From positions 1 to 20,062 of the forward strand of contig JAEZKB010000155.1 of the NCBI GenBank assembly GCA_023415605.1: a stretch of 20,062 bases of DNA, given 5' to 3'. The notes under the pieces were generated by a model. That model was given only the letters and a program-made list of their open reading frames with translations. It did not search any database and was not told the DNA's origin. Numbering within the stretch: the first letter of the stretch is position 1; each line of letters begins with the position of its first letter. Positions 14,060-20,062 of the stretch are shown here, one piece after another. The translations under genes and the position numbers were made by a program. This stretch comes from Pseudomonadota bacterium. GTDB lineage: Bacteria > Pseudomonadota > Alphaproteobacteria > Rhizobiales > Devosiaceae.

Positions 14060-15580
14060 CTATTTCTTGGCGTGTTCGAGCGCGAACTCTTCCTCGGGCG
14101 AGAGGATGAGCTTGTTGCGACCGATGACTGCGAAATAGGCGATGCCGACGGCGATCCAGAGGATCACCCAGATCACGCCACGGAAGAAGTTCGGATCCTG
14201 CAACTGGTAGATCAGCGTCACCGCCGCGATGATGATGGTGACGACGGCGCCCGGAATGCCGAGCGGGCTCTTGAACGGCCGCTCGATGTTGGGCTGGTTG
14301 CGGCGCAGCAGGATGAAGCTGATCGCCTGCGCGATATAGGAGAGCATCGCTCCGAACACCGCCATGTTGAGCAGCACGGTGCCGATGATGTCGTCGCCGA
14401 GCTGCGTCTCACCGCCCCCGCCGCCGCCATTGGCGAACCAGATGATCAGCATCACCGCCAGTCCCAGCAGCGAGCCGGCGATCATCGCCACGTGCGGGGT
14501 CTTGTACCTGGGATGCGTCACCGAGAGACCCGACGGGAAGTAGCCCGCCCGGCTCAGCGAGTAGACCTGCCGTCCCTGCGCATAAAGGATGGTGTGGAAC
14601 GACGCGATAAGGCCGGTCAGCGCCACGAGGCCGAGGATCACCGCGCCCGCATCGCCGTAGATGGCGCGGAAGCCGTCGAGCAGCGGTTCGAGCGACGAAC
14701 CCAGCGCGTAGCTGCCGACGCCGACCACCGACGGGTTGAGCAGGACGATCATGAAGGCCGAAAGGATCAGCGTGGCGAAGCCCAAGAGAATGCCGCGCGG
14801 CAGGTCGCGCTTGGGATCCACGGATTCCTCGGCCGCGAGCGGCACCTGCTCGATGGCAAGGAAGAGCCAGACCGCGAAGGGCAGTGTGGCCAGCACGCCC
14901 GTAAAGCCGAACGGGAACAACTCGCCGCCGCCCTCGGGCAGTTCAACTGCCTTGCCGTCCGGACCCACGCCGATATTGAGCGCCCAGCGGGTGAAATCCA
15001 TCTTGGTGAGGGCCGAGATCCAGAACACCACCAGTACGGCCAGGGAGACCAGTGTCACTACCAGCGTGACCTTGTAGCTCAGCGCCACGCCGTAGATGTT
15101 GAGCGCCAGGAAGATGGCGTAGAAGACGATCCAGAGGATCGGATAGAGGGCCGTGTCCATTCCGGTTATCGAGCCGAAATAGCCCGAGATGAAGGTGACG
15201 ATCACCGCCGGCGTGAGCACATACTCGACGTTCTCGAACAGACCGGTGACGAATCCGCCCCAAGGCCCCATCGACGTTCGGGCAAAGGAGTAGGCGGCGC
15301 CGGTATGCGGCAGCGCCGGGCTCATTTCGGCGATCGACATGACCAGACCGAGATACATGATGGCGATGATGATGCCGGCCACCAGCATGCCGCCCCAGCC
15401 GCCGGTGGCAAAGCCGAAGTTCCAGCCGGAGAAGTGGCCCGAGATCACGGCGCCGACGCCGAGCGCCCATAGGCTCCAGACGCCGGCATAGCGCTGCAGA
15501 CCGCGCTTTTCGAAATAGTCCTTGTCGCGGGTGGCGTATTTCACGCCGCCCGTAGCCCCCGAGTTCGGAACGTCAACCAT
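14060..15580 (-). CDS. APC-superfamily permease, ethanolamine-permease type
   Basis: The 506-residue inner-membrane transporter has about 12 helices. The first-helix region LWALGVGAVISGHFSGWNFGFATGG and the following IAEMSPALPHTGAAYSFAR and GPWGGFVTG resemble the ethanolamine permease group of the APC superfamily (TIGR00908 pattern: VISG..FGWN....GG, ALPHAGGPYSFAR). FHTILYAQGRQVYSLSRAGYFP is the conserved cytosolic loop of APC transporters. The start ATG has AGGAGG six bases upstream and lies inside the end of the hydrolase gene (8-base overlap), so both are co-translated. The likely role is proton-coupled uptake of the amine that the downstream enzymes process. The specificity call comes from recalled family patterns, not a search. 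Confidence 0.85.
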   Translation of the reverse strand: MVDVPNSGATGGVKYATRDKDYFEKRGLQRYAGVWSLWALGVGAVISGHFSGWNFGFATGGWGGMLVAGIIIAIMYLGLVMSIAEMSPALPHTGAAYSFARTSMGPWGGFVTGLFENVEYVLTPAVIVTFISGYFGSITGMDTALYPILWIVFYAIFLALNIYGVALSYKVTLVVTLVSLAVLVVFWISALTKMDFTRWALNIGVGPDGKAVELPEGGGELFPFGFTGVLATLPFAVWLFLAIEQVPLAAEESVDPKRDLPRGILLGFATLILSAFMIVLLNPSVVGVGSYALGSSLEPLLDGFRAIYGDAGAVILGLVALTGLIASFHTILYAQGRQVYSLSRAGYFPSGLSVTHPRYKTPHVAMIAGSLLGLAVMLIIWFANGGGGGGETQLGDDIIGTVLLNMAVFGAMLSYIAQAISFILLRRNQPNIERPFKSPLGIPGAVVTIIIAAVTLIYQLQDPNFFRGVIWVILWIAVGIAYFAVIGRNKLILSPEEEFALEHAKK

Positions 15581-16412
15581 TGTTGCCTCCTGGTTGTGAC
15601 GTGGTCTGTTGGCCTAGGGAGACCGGCATGCCGGAGATCGCCCCTCTCGCTCTCTCCAGCGTCCGGGCCAGCCGGTCGGCCCAAAGGGCGACGCCGGCGG
15701 GTTCGAGGATTTCGTCGTGACGGATTTCGATCATCGTGCATTCGAGCCCACGGCCGTCGCCGTGATGCTCGAGCGTATAGGTGACACCATTGCGCGCCGA
15801 ATAGGGCTCGTTCCAGCCCACATTGAGCGCCGGATCCTCGGCCTTGAGCGCTGCGAAAAGCGCGTGGCTGAAGCGTTCTTCAGTGCCATGGATGAGGCCG
15901 ATCCGCCAAGGCCGAGCCACTTCCTTATAGACCGGGGTGAAGGAATGGACGGTGACGAGGATGGTCTCGATGCCGGCCTGCCGCCGCTCTTCGAGCTGCG
16001 CCTCGATGGCGGTGTGAAACGGCCGATGATAGGCGGCGATGCGGAAATCGCGCTCGGACTGCGGCAGACCGACATTGGCAGCGATGTCCGTGCGTTCGGA
16101 GATCACTGGAATGAGGTCGACGGCATCGTGGTCGCGGTTGCAGTCGATCACCAGCCGGCTCACCGTCGAGTGAATGAGCGGCGCATCGAGCAGCTCGGTG
16201 AGCCGCATGGCGACAGCGAGCGCGCCGGGGTCCCAGGCGATGTGCATCAGCCGCTGATGCGGCGTCAGGCCGAGATTGTCGTAATGCTGCGGAATGCGGT
16301 TGGAGGCATGGTCACAGACCAGCACAAAGGGCGAAGCCCCTGCGGCGTTGATCGTCACCACTGGCGGAAGGAGGTCCGCATCGATGCGGACGCCTGCCTC
16401 GGTCCCAACCAT
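15573..16412 (-). CDS. N-formylglutamate amidohydrolase family hydrolase
   Basis: The 279-residue protein belongs to the N-formylglutamate amidohydrolase (HutG) family of zinc-type amidases. Conserved blocks are VCDHASN at 32-38, SRLVIDCNRDHDA at 85-97, VTVHSFTP at 153-160, and MIEIRHDEI at 227-235, which supply histidines and acids for the metal site. No other histidine-degradation gene is in view. The gene opens the amine-catabolism operon and overlaps the permease by eight bases, so its substrate may instead be a gamma-glutamyl amide, releasing glutamate at the end of the route; this is inference. ATG 16412 behind GGGGG is preferred; a GTG at 16466 would add 18 residues that look untypical. 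Confidence 0.85.
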   Translation of the reverse strand: MVGTEAGVRIDADLLPPVVTINAAGASPFVLVCDHASNRIPQHYDNLGLTPHQRLMHIAWDPGALAVAMRLTELLDAPLIHSTVSRLVIDCNRDHDAVDLIPVISERTDIAANVGLPQSERDFRIAAYHRPFHTAIEAQLEERRQAGIETILVTVHSFTPVYKEVARPWRIGLIHGTEERFSHALFAALKAEDPALNVGWNEPYSARNGVTYTLEHHGDGRGLECTMIEIRHDEILEPAGVALWADRLARTLERARGAISGMPVSLGQQTTSQPGGNNG

Positions 16413-16630
16413 TTTGCCCCCGCGGGCGGAAATCAATCCGTCCTGACGCTGCGGCGAGACTCCCACCAGCCCCGCTTACGCCGTGACAGTTGAATGACTT
16501 TTTGTGTCGAAGTCAAAGGGGGCTGTGGAGATTTTTGACCGGATGGTCAAAGGGATGGGCTTGCCCTGGTGGTCGCAGTCGGGGTCTCCCTCCCCCGCAG
16601 GAGGGGAGGAGTTACTACGGCCGGTGGCAC
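16413..16630. promoter_or_regulatory. Promoter-bearing gap with two dyads before the amine operon
   Basis: This gap contains no gene. Two inverted repeats stand out: TGACTT-N9-AAGTCA at 16495-16515 and TTTGACC-N4-GGTCAAA at 16534-16551. Read on the minus strand both start with TTTGAC, and their centres are about 37 bases apart, suggesting two sites for one regulator. They lie 80-140 bases upstream of the hydrolase start, where the operon promoter should be; I cannot pick a convincing -35/-10 pair. A further hairpin, CTCCCC/GGGGAG with stem 16589-16595/16603-16609, follows the ppk2 stop and may end that transcript. Confidence 0.45.
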
Positions 16631-17488
16631 TCAGTCCCCTCGGTGCCGGTCGAGAAAGTCTTCGGCACTGAGCACGATCTTGCCGTCGATCTCGCCCAGT
16701 GCCTTCTCGTCCTTGCCGACATAGTCGAGCTTGTGGAGCACTGTGCGAATGACGTTGATGCGGGTGCGGCGTTTGTCGTTGGCGAGGACGACGCGCCAAG
16801 GGGCCGCCTTCGTACTGGTGGTTTCGAGCATGCGGTTGCGCGCCTCGGTGTAGGCGTCGAAACGCTTGAGCGCCTCGAGATCGACCGGCGACAACTTCCA
16901 GCGTTTGAGGACGTCGTGGCGCCGGTCGTGGAACCGCTTCATCTGCATTTCCCGGCCGATCGACAGGTAAAACTTGAAGAGCCGGATGCCGTCTTCGACC
17001 AACTGCTCTTCGAACTGCGGCACATTCTTGAGGAACTTCGTCGTCTGCTCGGGTGTGCAAAAGCCCATGACCGGCTCGACGCCAGCACGGTTGTACCAGC
17101 TGCGGTCGAACAGCACCTGCTCGCCGGCCGCGGGCAGCCAGTCGACATAGCGCTGGAAATACCACTGCGTCTGCTCGCGGTCGCTCGGCTTCGGCAGCGC
17201 CACGGCTATGTTGTAGCGGGGATTGAGCTCCTGCAGATAGGCGCCGATGGCGCCGCCCTTGCCGGCGGCATCGCGACCCTCGAAGAGGATCACCACCCGG
17301 TCGCCGTGCTTGGCCATGTGCTCCTGGAACAGCGCCAGCTGCTGTTGAGTTGCCAGCAGCTGCTCTTGATAGGCGTCCTTGTCGAGCTTCTCGTCGTAAG
17401 GGAAATGCCCAGACCCAAGCGCCGCACGCTGAATGGATTTCGGGAGCTTGGGGTTGTCGAGGTCAAATCCCTCGGGAATCTCGGCCAT
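16631..17488 (-). CDS. ppk2: Polyphosphate kinase 2
   Basis: The 285-residue PPK2-family enzyme transfers phosphate between polyphosphate and nucleotides (GDP/ADP to GTP/ATP, or the reverse). Visible motifs are Walker A GRDAAGKGG at 71-79, Walker B DRSWYNRAGVE at 128-138, and the lid-type segment with KRFHDRRHDVLKRWKLSPVD at 184-203. The single-domain length fits class I enzymes of proteobacteria. The start ATG follows AGGAGG with nine-base spacing. It is divergent from the phoR gene across 94 bases, a context that links polyphosphate turnover with phosphate sensing. Cytosolic. Confidence 0.92.
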   Translation of the reverse strand: MAEIPEGFDLDNPKLPKSIQRAALGSGHFPYDEKLDKDAYQEQLLATQQQLALFQEHMAKHGDRVVILFEGRDAAGKGGAIGAYLQELNPRYNIAVALPKPSDREQTQWYFQRYVDWLPAAGEQVLFDRSWYNRAGVEPVMGFCTPEQTTKFLKNVPQFEEQLVEDGIRLFKFYLSIGREMQMKRFHDRRHDVLKRWKLSPVDLEALKRFDAYTEARNRMLETTSTKAAPWRVVLANDKRRTRINVIRTVLHKLDYVGKDEKALGEIDGKIVLSAEDFLDRHRGD

Positions 17489-17582
17489 TTACGCTGCCTC
17501 CTGCACTGTCATGAACGTGCTATGAAGCCCACTATCATGCAAGCGCCGCGAATCGAGGGGCGCCGGGTGGAAGCGATGGGCC

Positions 17583-18851
17583 ATGGCTGTTGAAGTGCAG
17601 AACCGGACCGGATCGGTGTTCTGGCGCCGGTTGAAAGCGCGCCTCATGGATCGGCTGACGCTGCTGCTCTCGATCCTGGGGGTATTCCTCGGGCTCGCGG
17701 GCATGGGCTACGTGCCGCTGCTGAGCCTCGCCATCATCTATGCCGCCATCCTCCTGCTGGCGACGATGATCCCCGGCGCGGTGGAGATCGCCAATCCGGC
17801 GGCCATCGGCACCGAAGCCGGCGACAGCCTGCGAGATCAGACCGTGCGCGACATGGCCGACGCCTTGCCCGATCCCTGCATCGTGCTCGACAGGCGCTCG
17901 GCCATCGTTCACCGCAACCCGGCGGCGGTCGAGCAGTTCCCTGGTCTTGTCGAGGGTAGTCCGATCGCCTTTTCCATGCGCTCGCCCGCCATGCTGAGCG
18001 CCATTGAGGCGGCTCGGCGCACCGGTCAGCGGCAGACAGTGGAACTGCACCTCACCGTACCCAACGAGACCTGGCACAAGCTCTCGGTGTCGCGCTTTGC
18101 CGGTGAGGAGGGCGTGCTTGTGCTGACCCTGCAGAGCCTTACCGACCAGCGCCGCCTCGACTCCATGCGCACCGACTTCGTCGCCAATGTCAGCCACGAA
18201 TTGCGCACGCCCCTGACCTCCCTGATCGGCTTCATCGATACCCTGCTCGGGCCAGCCGCCAACGACACCGTCAATCGCGAGAAATTCCTTCATATCATGC
18301 GCAATCAGGCGGGGCGGATGAGCAAGCTCATCGACGACCTGCTGTCACTGTCGCGCATCGAGATGCGCCAGCACGTTCGGCCCACCGGCAAGGTTGAACT
18401 CACCGGCCTCCTCCGCGAGGTCAAGGAGGGACTGCAGAACCAGGCGACTGAAGCCAAGGTGGCGGTGAACCTTACACTTCCCGATGGGGATGCGGTGGCG
18501 GTCGGCGATCGCGACGAACTCTATGAAGTGTTCGAGAACCTCATCGAGAATGCGGTGAAATATGGTGGCGATGGCGGCAAGGTCGATGTTGCGCTGGCGC
18601 AGGCCAATGGCAATGCCGCACCACGCTGGCTGGTGTCGGTGACGGACTATGGCGTCGGCGTCGAGGCCGAGCACGTGCCGCGCCTGACCGAGCGGTTCTA
18701 CCGCGTCGATGCAGATGCCAGCCGGCAGAAAAAGGGAACGGGGCTGGGGCTGGCCATCGTCAAACACATACTCGCCCGCCACCACGGGGGCCTGTCGATC
18801 AAGAGCCAGCCCGGTCAGGGGACTCGGGTCGAGGTCATGCTGCCGCAGTGA
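17583..18851 (+). CDS. phoR: Phosphate-regulon sensor histidine kinase PhoR
   Basis: This 422-residue membrane histidine kinase has two transmembrane helices close together at about 24-42 and 44-66 with almost no periplasmic loop, as in PhoR. A PAS-like domain at about 85-185 follows. The H-box FVANVSHELRTPLTSL has phospho-acceptor His205, the N-box ENLIENAVKYG has Asn323, and DYGVGV at 355-360 and GTGLGLAIVKHI at 385-396 form the ATP site. It senses phosphate status through PstSCAB/PhoU and phosphorylates PhoB; neither phoU nor phoB is in the window. The assignment rests on the short-loop architecture and on pstS with a Pho box directly downstream. ATG 17583 has a modest GGAAG upstream; ATG 17646 is an alternative. 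Confidence 0.88.
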   Translation: MAVEVQNRTGSVFWRRLKARLMDRLTLLLSILGVFLGLAGMGYVPLLSLAIIYAAILLLATMIPGAVEIANPAAIGTEAGDSLRDQTVRDMADALPDPCIVLDRRSAIVHRNPAAVEQFPGLVEGSPIAFSMRSPAMLSAIEAARRTGQRQTVELHLTVPNETWHKLSVSRFAGEEGVLVLTLQSLTDQRRLDSMRTDFVANVSHELRTPLTSLIGFIDTLLGPAANDTVNREKFLHIMRNQAGRMSKLIDDLLSLSRIEMRQHVRPTGKVELTGLLREVKEGLQNQATEAKVAVNLTLPDGDAVAVGDRDELYEVFENLIENAVKYGGDGGKVDVALAQANGNAAPRWLVSVTDYGVGVEAEHVPRLTERFYRVDADASRQKKGTGLGLAIVKHILARHHGGLSIKSQPGQGTRVEVMLPQ

Positions 18852-18921
18852 CATTTGCGCGTTTTCCACACAGTCAGCCACGCTGCCGCGCAAGAAAGAC
18901 AATAATAATCAAATACGTAGC

Positions 18922-18950
18922 CTGTCACAAATGTGTCGCCCGCCTGTCAT
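18922..18950 (+). promoter_or_regulatory. Pho box (three 11-bp-spaced repeats) before pstS
   Basis: CTGTCAC at 18922-18928, GTGTCGC at 18933-18939 and CTGTCAT at 18944-18950 are direct repeats with an exact 11-bp period. This is the arrangement bound by phosphorylated PhoB dimers (consensus CTGTCAT-like halves separated by four bases). The last repeat could stand in for a -35 element. TTATAG at 18970-18975 is a candidate -10 element. An inverted repeat, CCGGCC/GGCCGG at 18979-18984 and 18995-19000, follows in the leader of pstS. The site should induce pstS under phosphate limitation. Confidence 0.8.
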
Positions 18951-19059
18951 AAAAGGTGCGGCCAAGGGCTTATAGGGTCCGGCCCGTCGAGAACGGCCGG
19001 GGCGAAAGACCAGGTCCGTTGACCGGGTTTCGGCCCCTCCAGTCCGAAAGGGATAACAA

Positions 19060-20062
19060 ATGAAGATTGCACTTTACGCGAGCGCCGCGATCATCGCGCT
19101 GACCAGCGCCGCCGTTGCACGTGACCAGGTCCAGGTCGCCGGTTCCTCCACCGTGCTGCCCTATGCCAAGATCGTTGCCGAGACTTTTGGCGAGACCTAT
19201 CCCAACTTCAAGACGCCCGTCGTCGAATCCGGTGGCTCGGGCGCCGGCATCAAGCAGTTCTGCGAAGGCGTCGGCGAAGACAAGATCGACATTGCCAACT
19301 CCTCGCGCGCCATCAAGGCCGAGGAGCTCGAGACCTGCAAGGCCAACGGCGTGACCGAAGTCGAAGAAGTCAAGATCGGCTATGACGGCATCGTCTTTGC
19401 CACCGACATCAACGGCCCGGACTTCGCCATCCAGCCGGTCGACATCTACAAGGCTCTCGCCGCCCAGGTGGTCGTTGACGGCAAGCTCGTCGACAATCCC
19501 TACACCAAGTGGAATGAAGTGAACCCAGCCTTCCCGGAATGGGATATCGCCGCCTACATCCCGGGCGAAAAGCACGGCACCCGCGAAGTGTTCGAAACCA
19601 AGCTGCTCGAAGCCGGTTGCGACAAGGACGCCCTCAAGGCTGCCGGCGTTGCTGACGACGCGATGTTCGACACCTGCGTTGCGGTGCGCAAGGACGGCAA
19701 GGCCGTCGACATCGACGGCGACTACACCGAGACGCTCGCCCGCATCGACTCGAACAAGACCGGCGTCGGCGTCTTCGGCCTCGCCTTCTATGAGAACAAT
19801 GCCGACAAGTTGAAGGTCGCCACCGTCGGCGGCGTCGTTCCCTCGGTCGACACCATCTCTTCGGGTGAATACCCGGTCTCGCGCCCGCTGTTCTTCTACG
19901 TCAAGAAGGCGCATCTCGGCGTCATCCCGGGCCTCCAGGAATATGTCGAGTTCTTCCTCTCCGATGAGATGGTCGGTCCGGACTCGCCGCTCGCCGAATA
20001 CGGCCTGGTGGCTGCCCCCGATGCCGAGCGTGAAGCGGCCCGCGCCGCCTTCGAAGCCGGCA
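19060..20062 (+). CDS. pstS: Phosphate ABC transporter substrate-binding protein PstS (3' end outside window)
   Basis: The frame is open from ATG 19060 to the right edge, 334 codons without a stop, close to the full length expected of this family. A signal peptide (MKIALYASAAIIALTSAAVA) leads to a periplasmic protein. Phosphate-contacting motifs are AGSSTVLPY just after the signal, ESGGSGAGIKQFCEG, IANSSRAIK and EKHGTREVFE, and later TGVGVFGLAFYE. It delivers phosphate to the PstCAB importer, whose genes probably lie beyond the window. AAAGGGA precedes the ATG, and a three-repeat Pho box lies about 110 bases upstream. Codon use is strongly C-ending, as expected of a highly expressed gene. Confidence 0.92.
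   Translation, partial: MKIALYASAAIIALTSAAVARDQVQVAGSSTVLPYAKIVAETFGETYPNFKTPVVESGGSGAGIKQFCEGVGEDKIDIANSSRAIKAEELETCKANGVTEVEEVKIGYDGIVFATDINGPDFAIQPVDIYKALAAQVVVDGKLVDNPYTKWNEVNPAFPEWDIAAYIPGEKHGTREVFETKLLEAGCDKDALKAAGVADDAMFDTCVAVRKDGKAVDIDGDYTETLARIDSNKTGVGVFGLAFYENNADKLKVATVGGVVPSVDTISSGEYPVSRPLFFYVKKAHLGVIPGLQEYVEFFLSDEMVGPDSPLAEYGLVAAPDAEREAARAAFEAG

Noticed and set aside
14057..15472. Plus-strand open frame of 471 codons, very rich in D, E, R and H
   Set aside because: It mirrors the permease gene. The odd composition is what antisense reading of hydrophobic codons gives, and no start signal is present.
16534..16551. TTTGACC/GGTCAAA hairpin as a transcription terminator for ppk2
   Set aside because: The T-run lies on the wrong side for minus-strand transcription and the stem is only seven base pairs. 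An operator is more likely.
18970..19914. Minus-strand open frame of 314 codons at the right end
   Set aside because: It is antisense to pstS, which has a signal peptide, phosphate-binding motifs and a Pho box.
1..20062. CRISPR arrays, tRNA or rRNA genes, prophage or IS elements
   Set aside because: I saw no regularly spaced repeats, cloverleaf or rRNA-like segments, integrases or transposases in the window.

Overview
The window looks like chromosomal DNA of a high-GC alphaproteobacterium of the Hyphomicrobiales (Rhizobiales) type, possibly close to Devosia. That placement is an inference. It rests on GC-rich coding sequence, a CTGTCA-type Pho box with an 11-bp period before pstS, a KdgK-type sugar kinase beside a long-chain polyol/uronate dehydrogenase, and dispersed palindromic repeats of the 'GTCATCCCGGG...' kind. 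I see no phage, IS element, CRISPR array, rRNA or tRNA.

Region by region. 1-504 is non-coding and repeat-rich. 505-609 (-) holds an unlisted 34-codon single-pass membrane peptide. 723-2825 (+) is a tightly overlapped operon: YtrA-type GntR repressor, ABC ATPase, ABC membrane protein. It is preceded by a promoter with an embedded palindromic operator and followed by a strong hairpin. 2906-3226 (-) is a small secreted YARHG-like protein. 3381-4304 (+) is a two-domain VOC protein that meets a threonine aldolase (4301-5311, -) stop-to-stop. A small FlbD-like protein (-) lies divergent from a DUF924 + LysE-family exporter pair (+). KDG kinase (-) and a mannitol/fructuronate dehydrogenase (+) form a divergent sugar-acid catabolic pair. 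9376-9786 contains a palindromic repeat directly before a GIY-YIG nuclease gene.

9790-16412 (-) is a six-gene operon. In transcription order it encodes an N-formylglutamate-amidohydrolase-family hydrolase, an ethanolamine-permease-type APC transporter, a PuuA/GlnA4-type glutamine synthetase homologue, an aldehyde dehydrogenase, an 89-residue unknown protein and an iron-dependent alcohol dehydrogenase. Together these make a plausible complete gamma-glutamylation route for an amino alcohol such as ethanolamine: import, glutamylation, alcohol to aldehyde, aldehyde to acid, amide hydrolysis. The order, the tight coupling and the unknown protein make this the most interesting part of the window.

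16631-20062 is phosphate-related: PPK2 polyphosphate kinase (-), divergent from a PhoR sensor kinase (+), then a three-repeat Pho box and pstS (+), which runs off the right edge.
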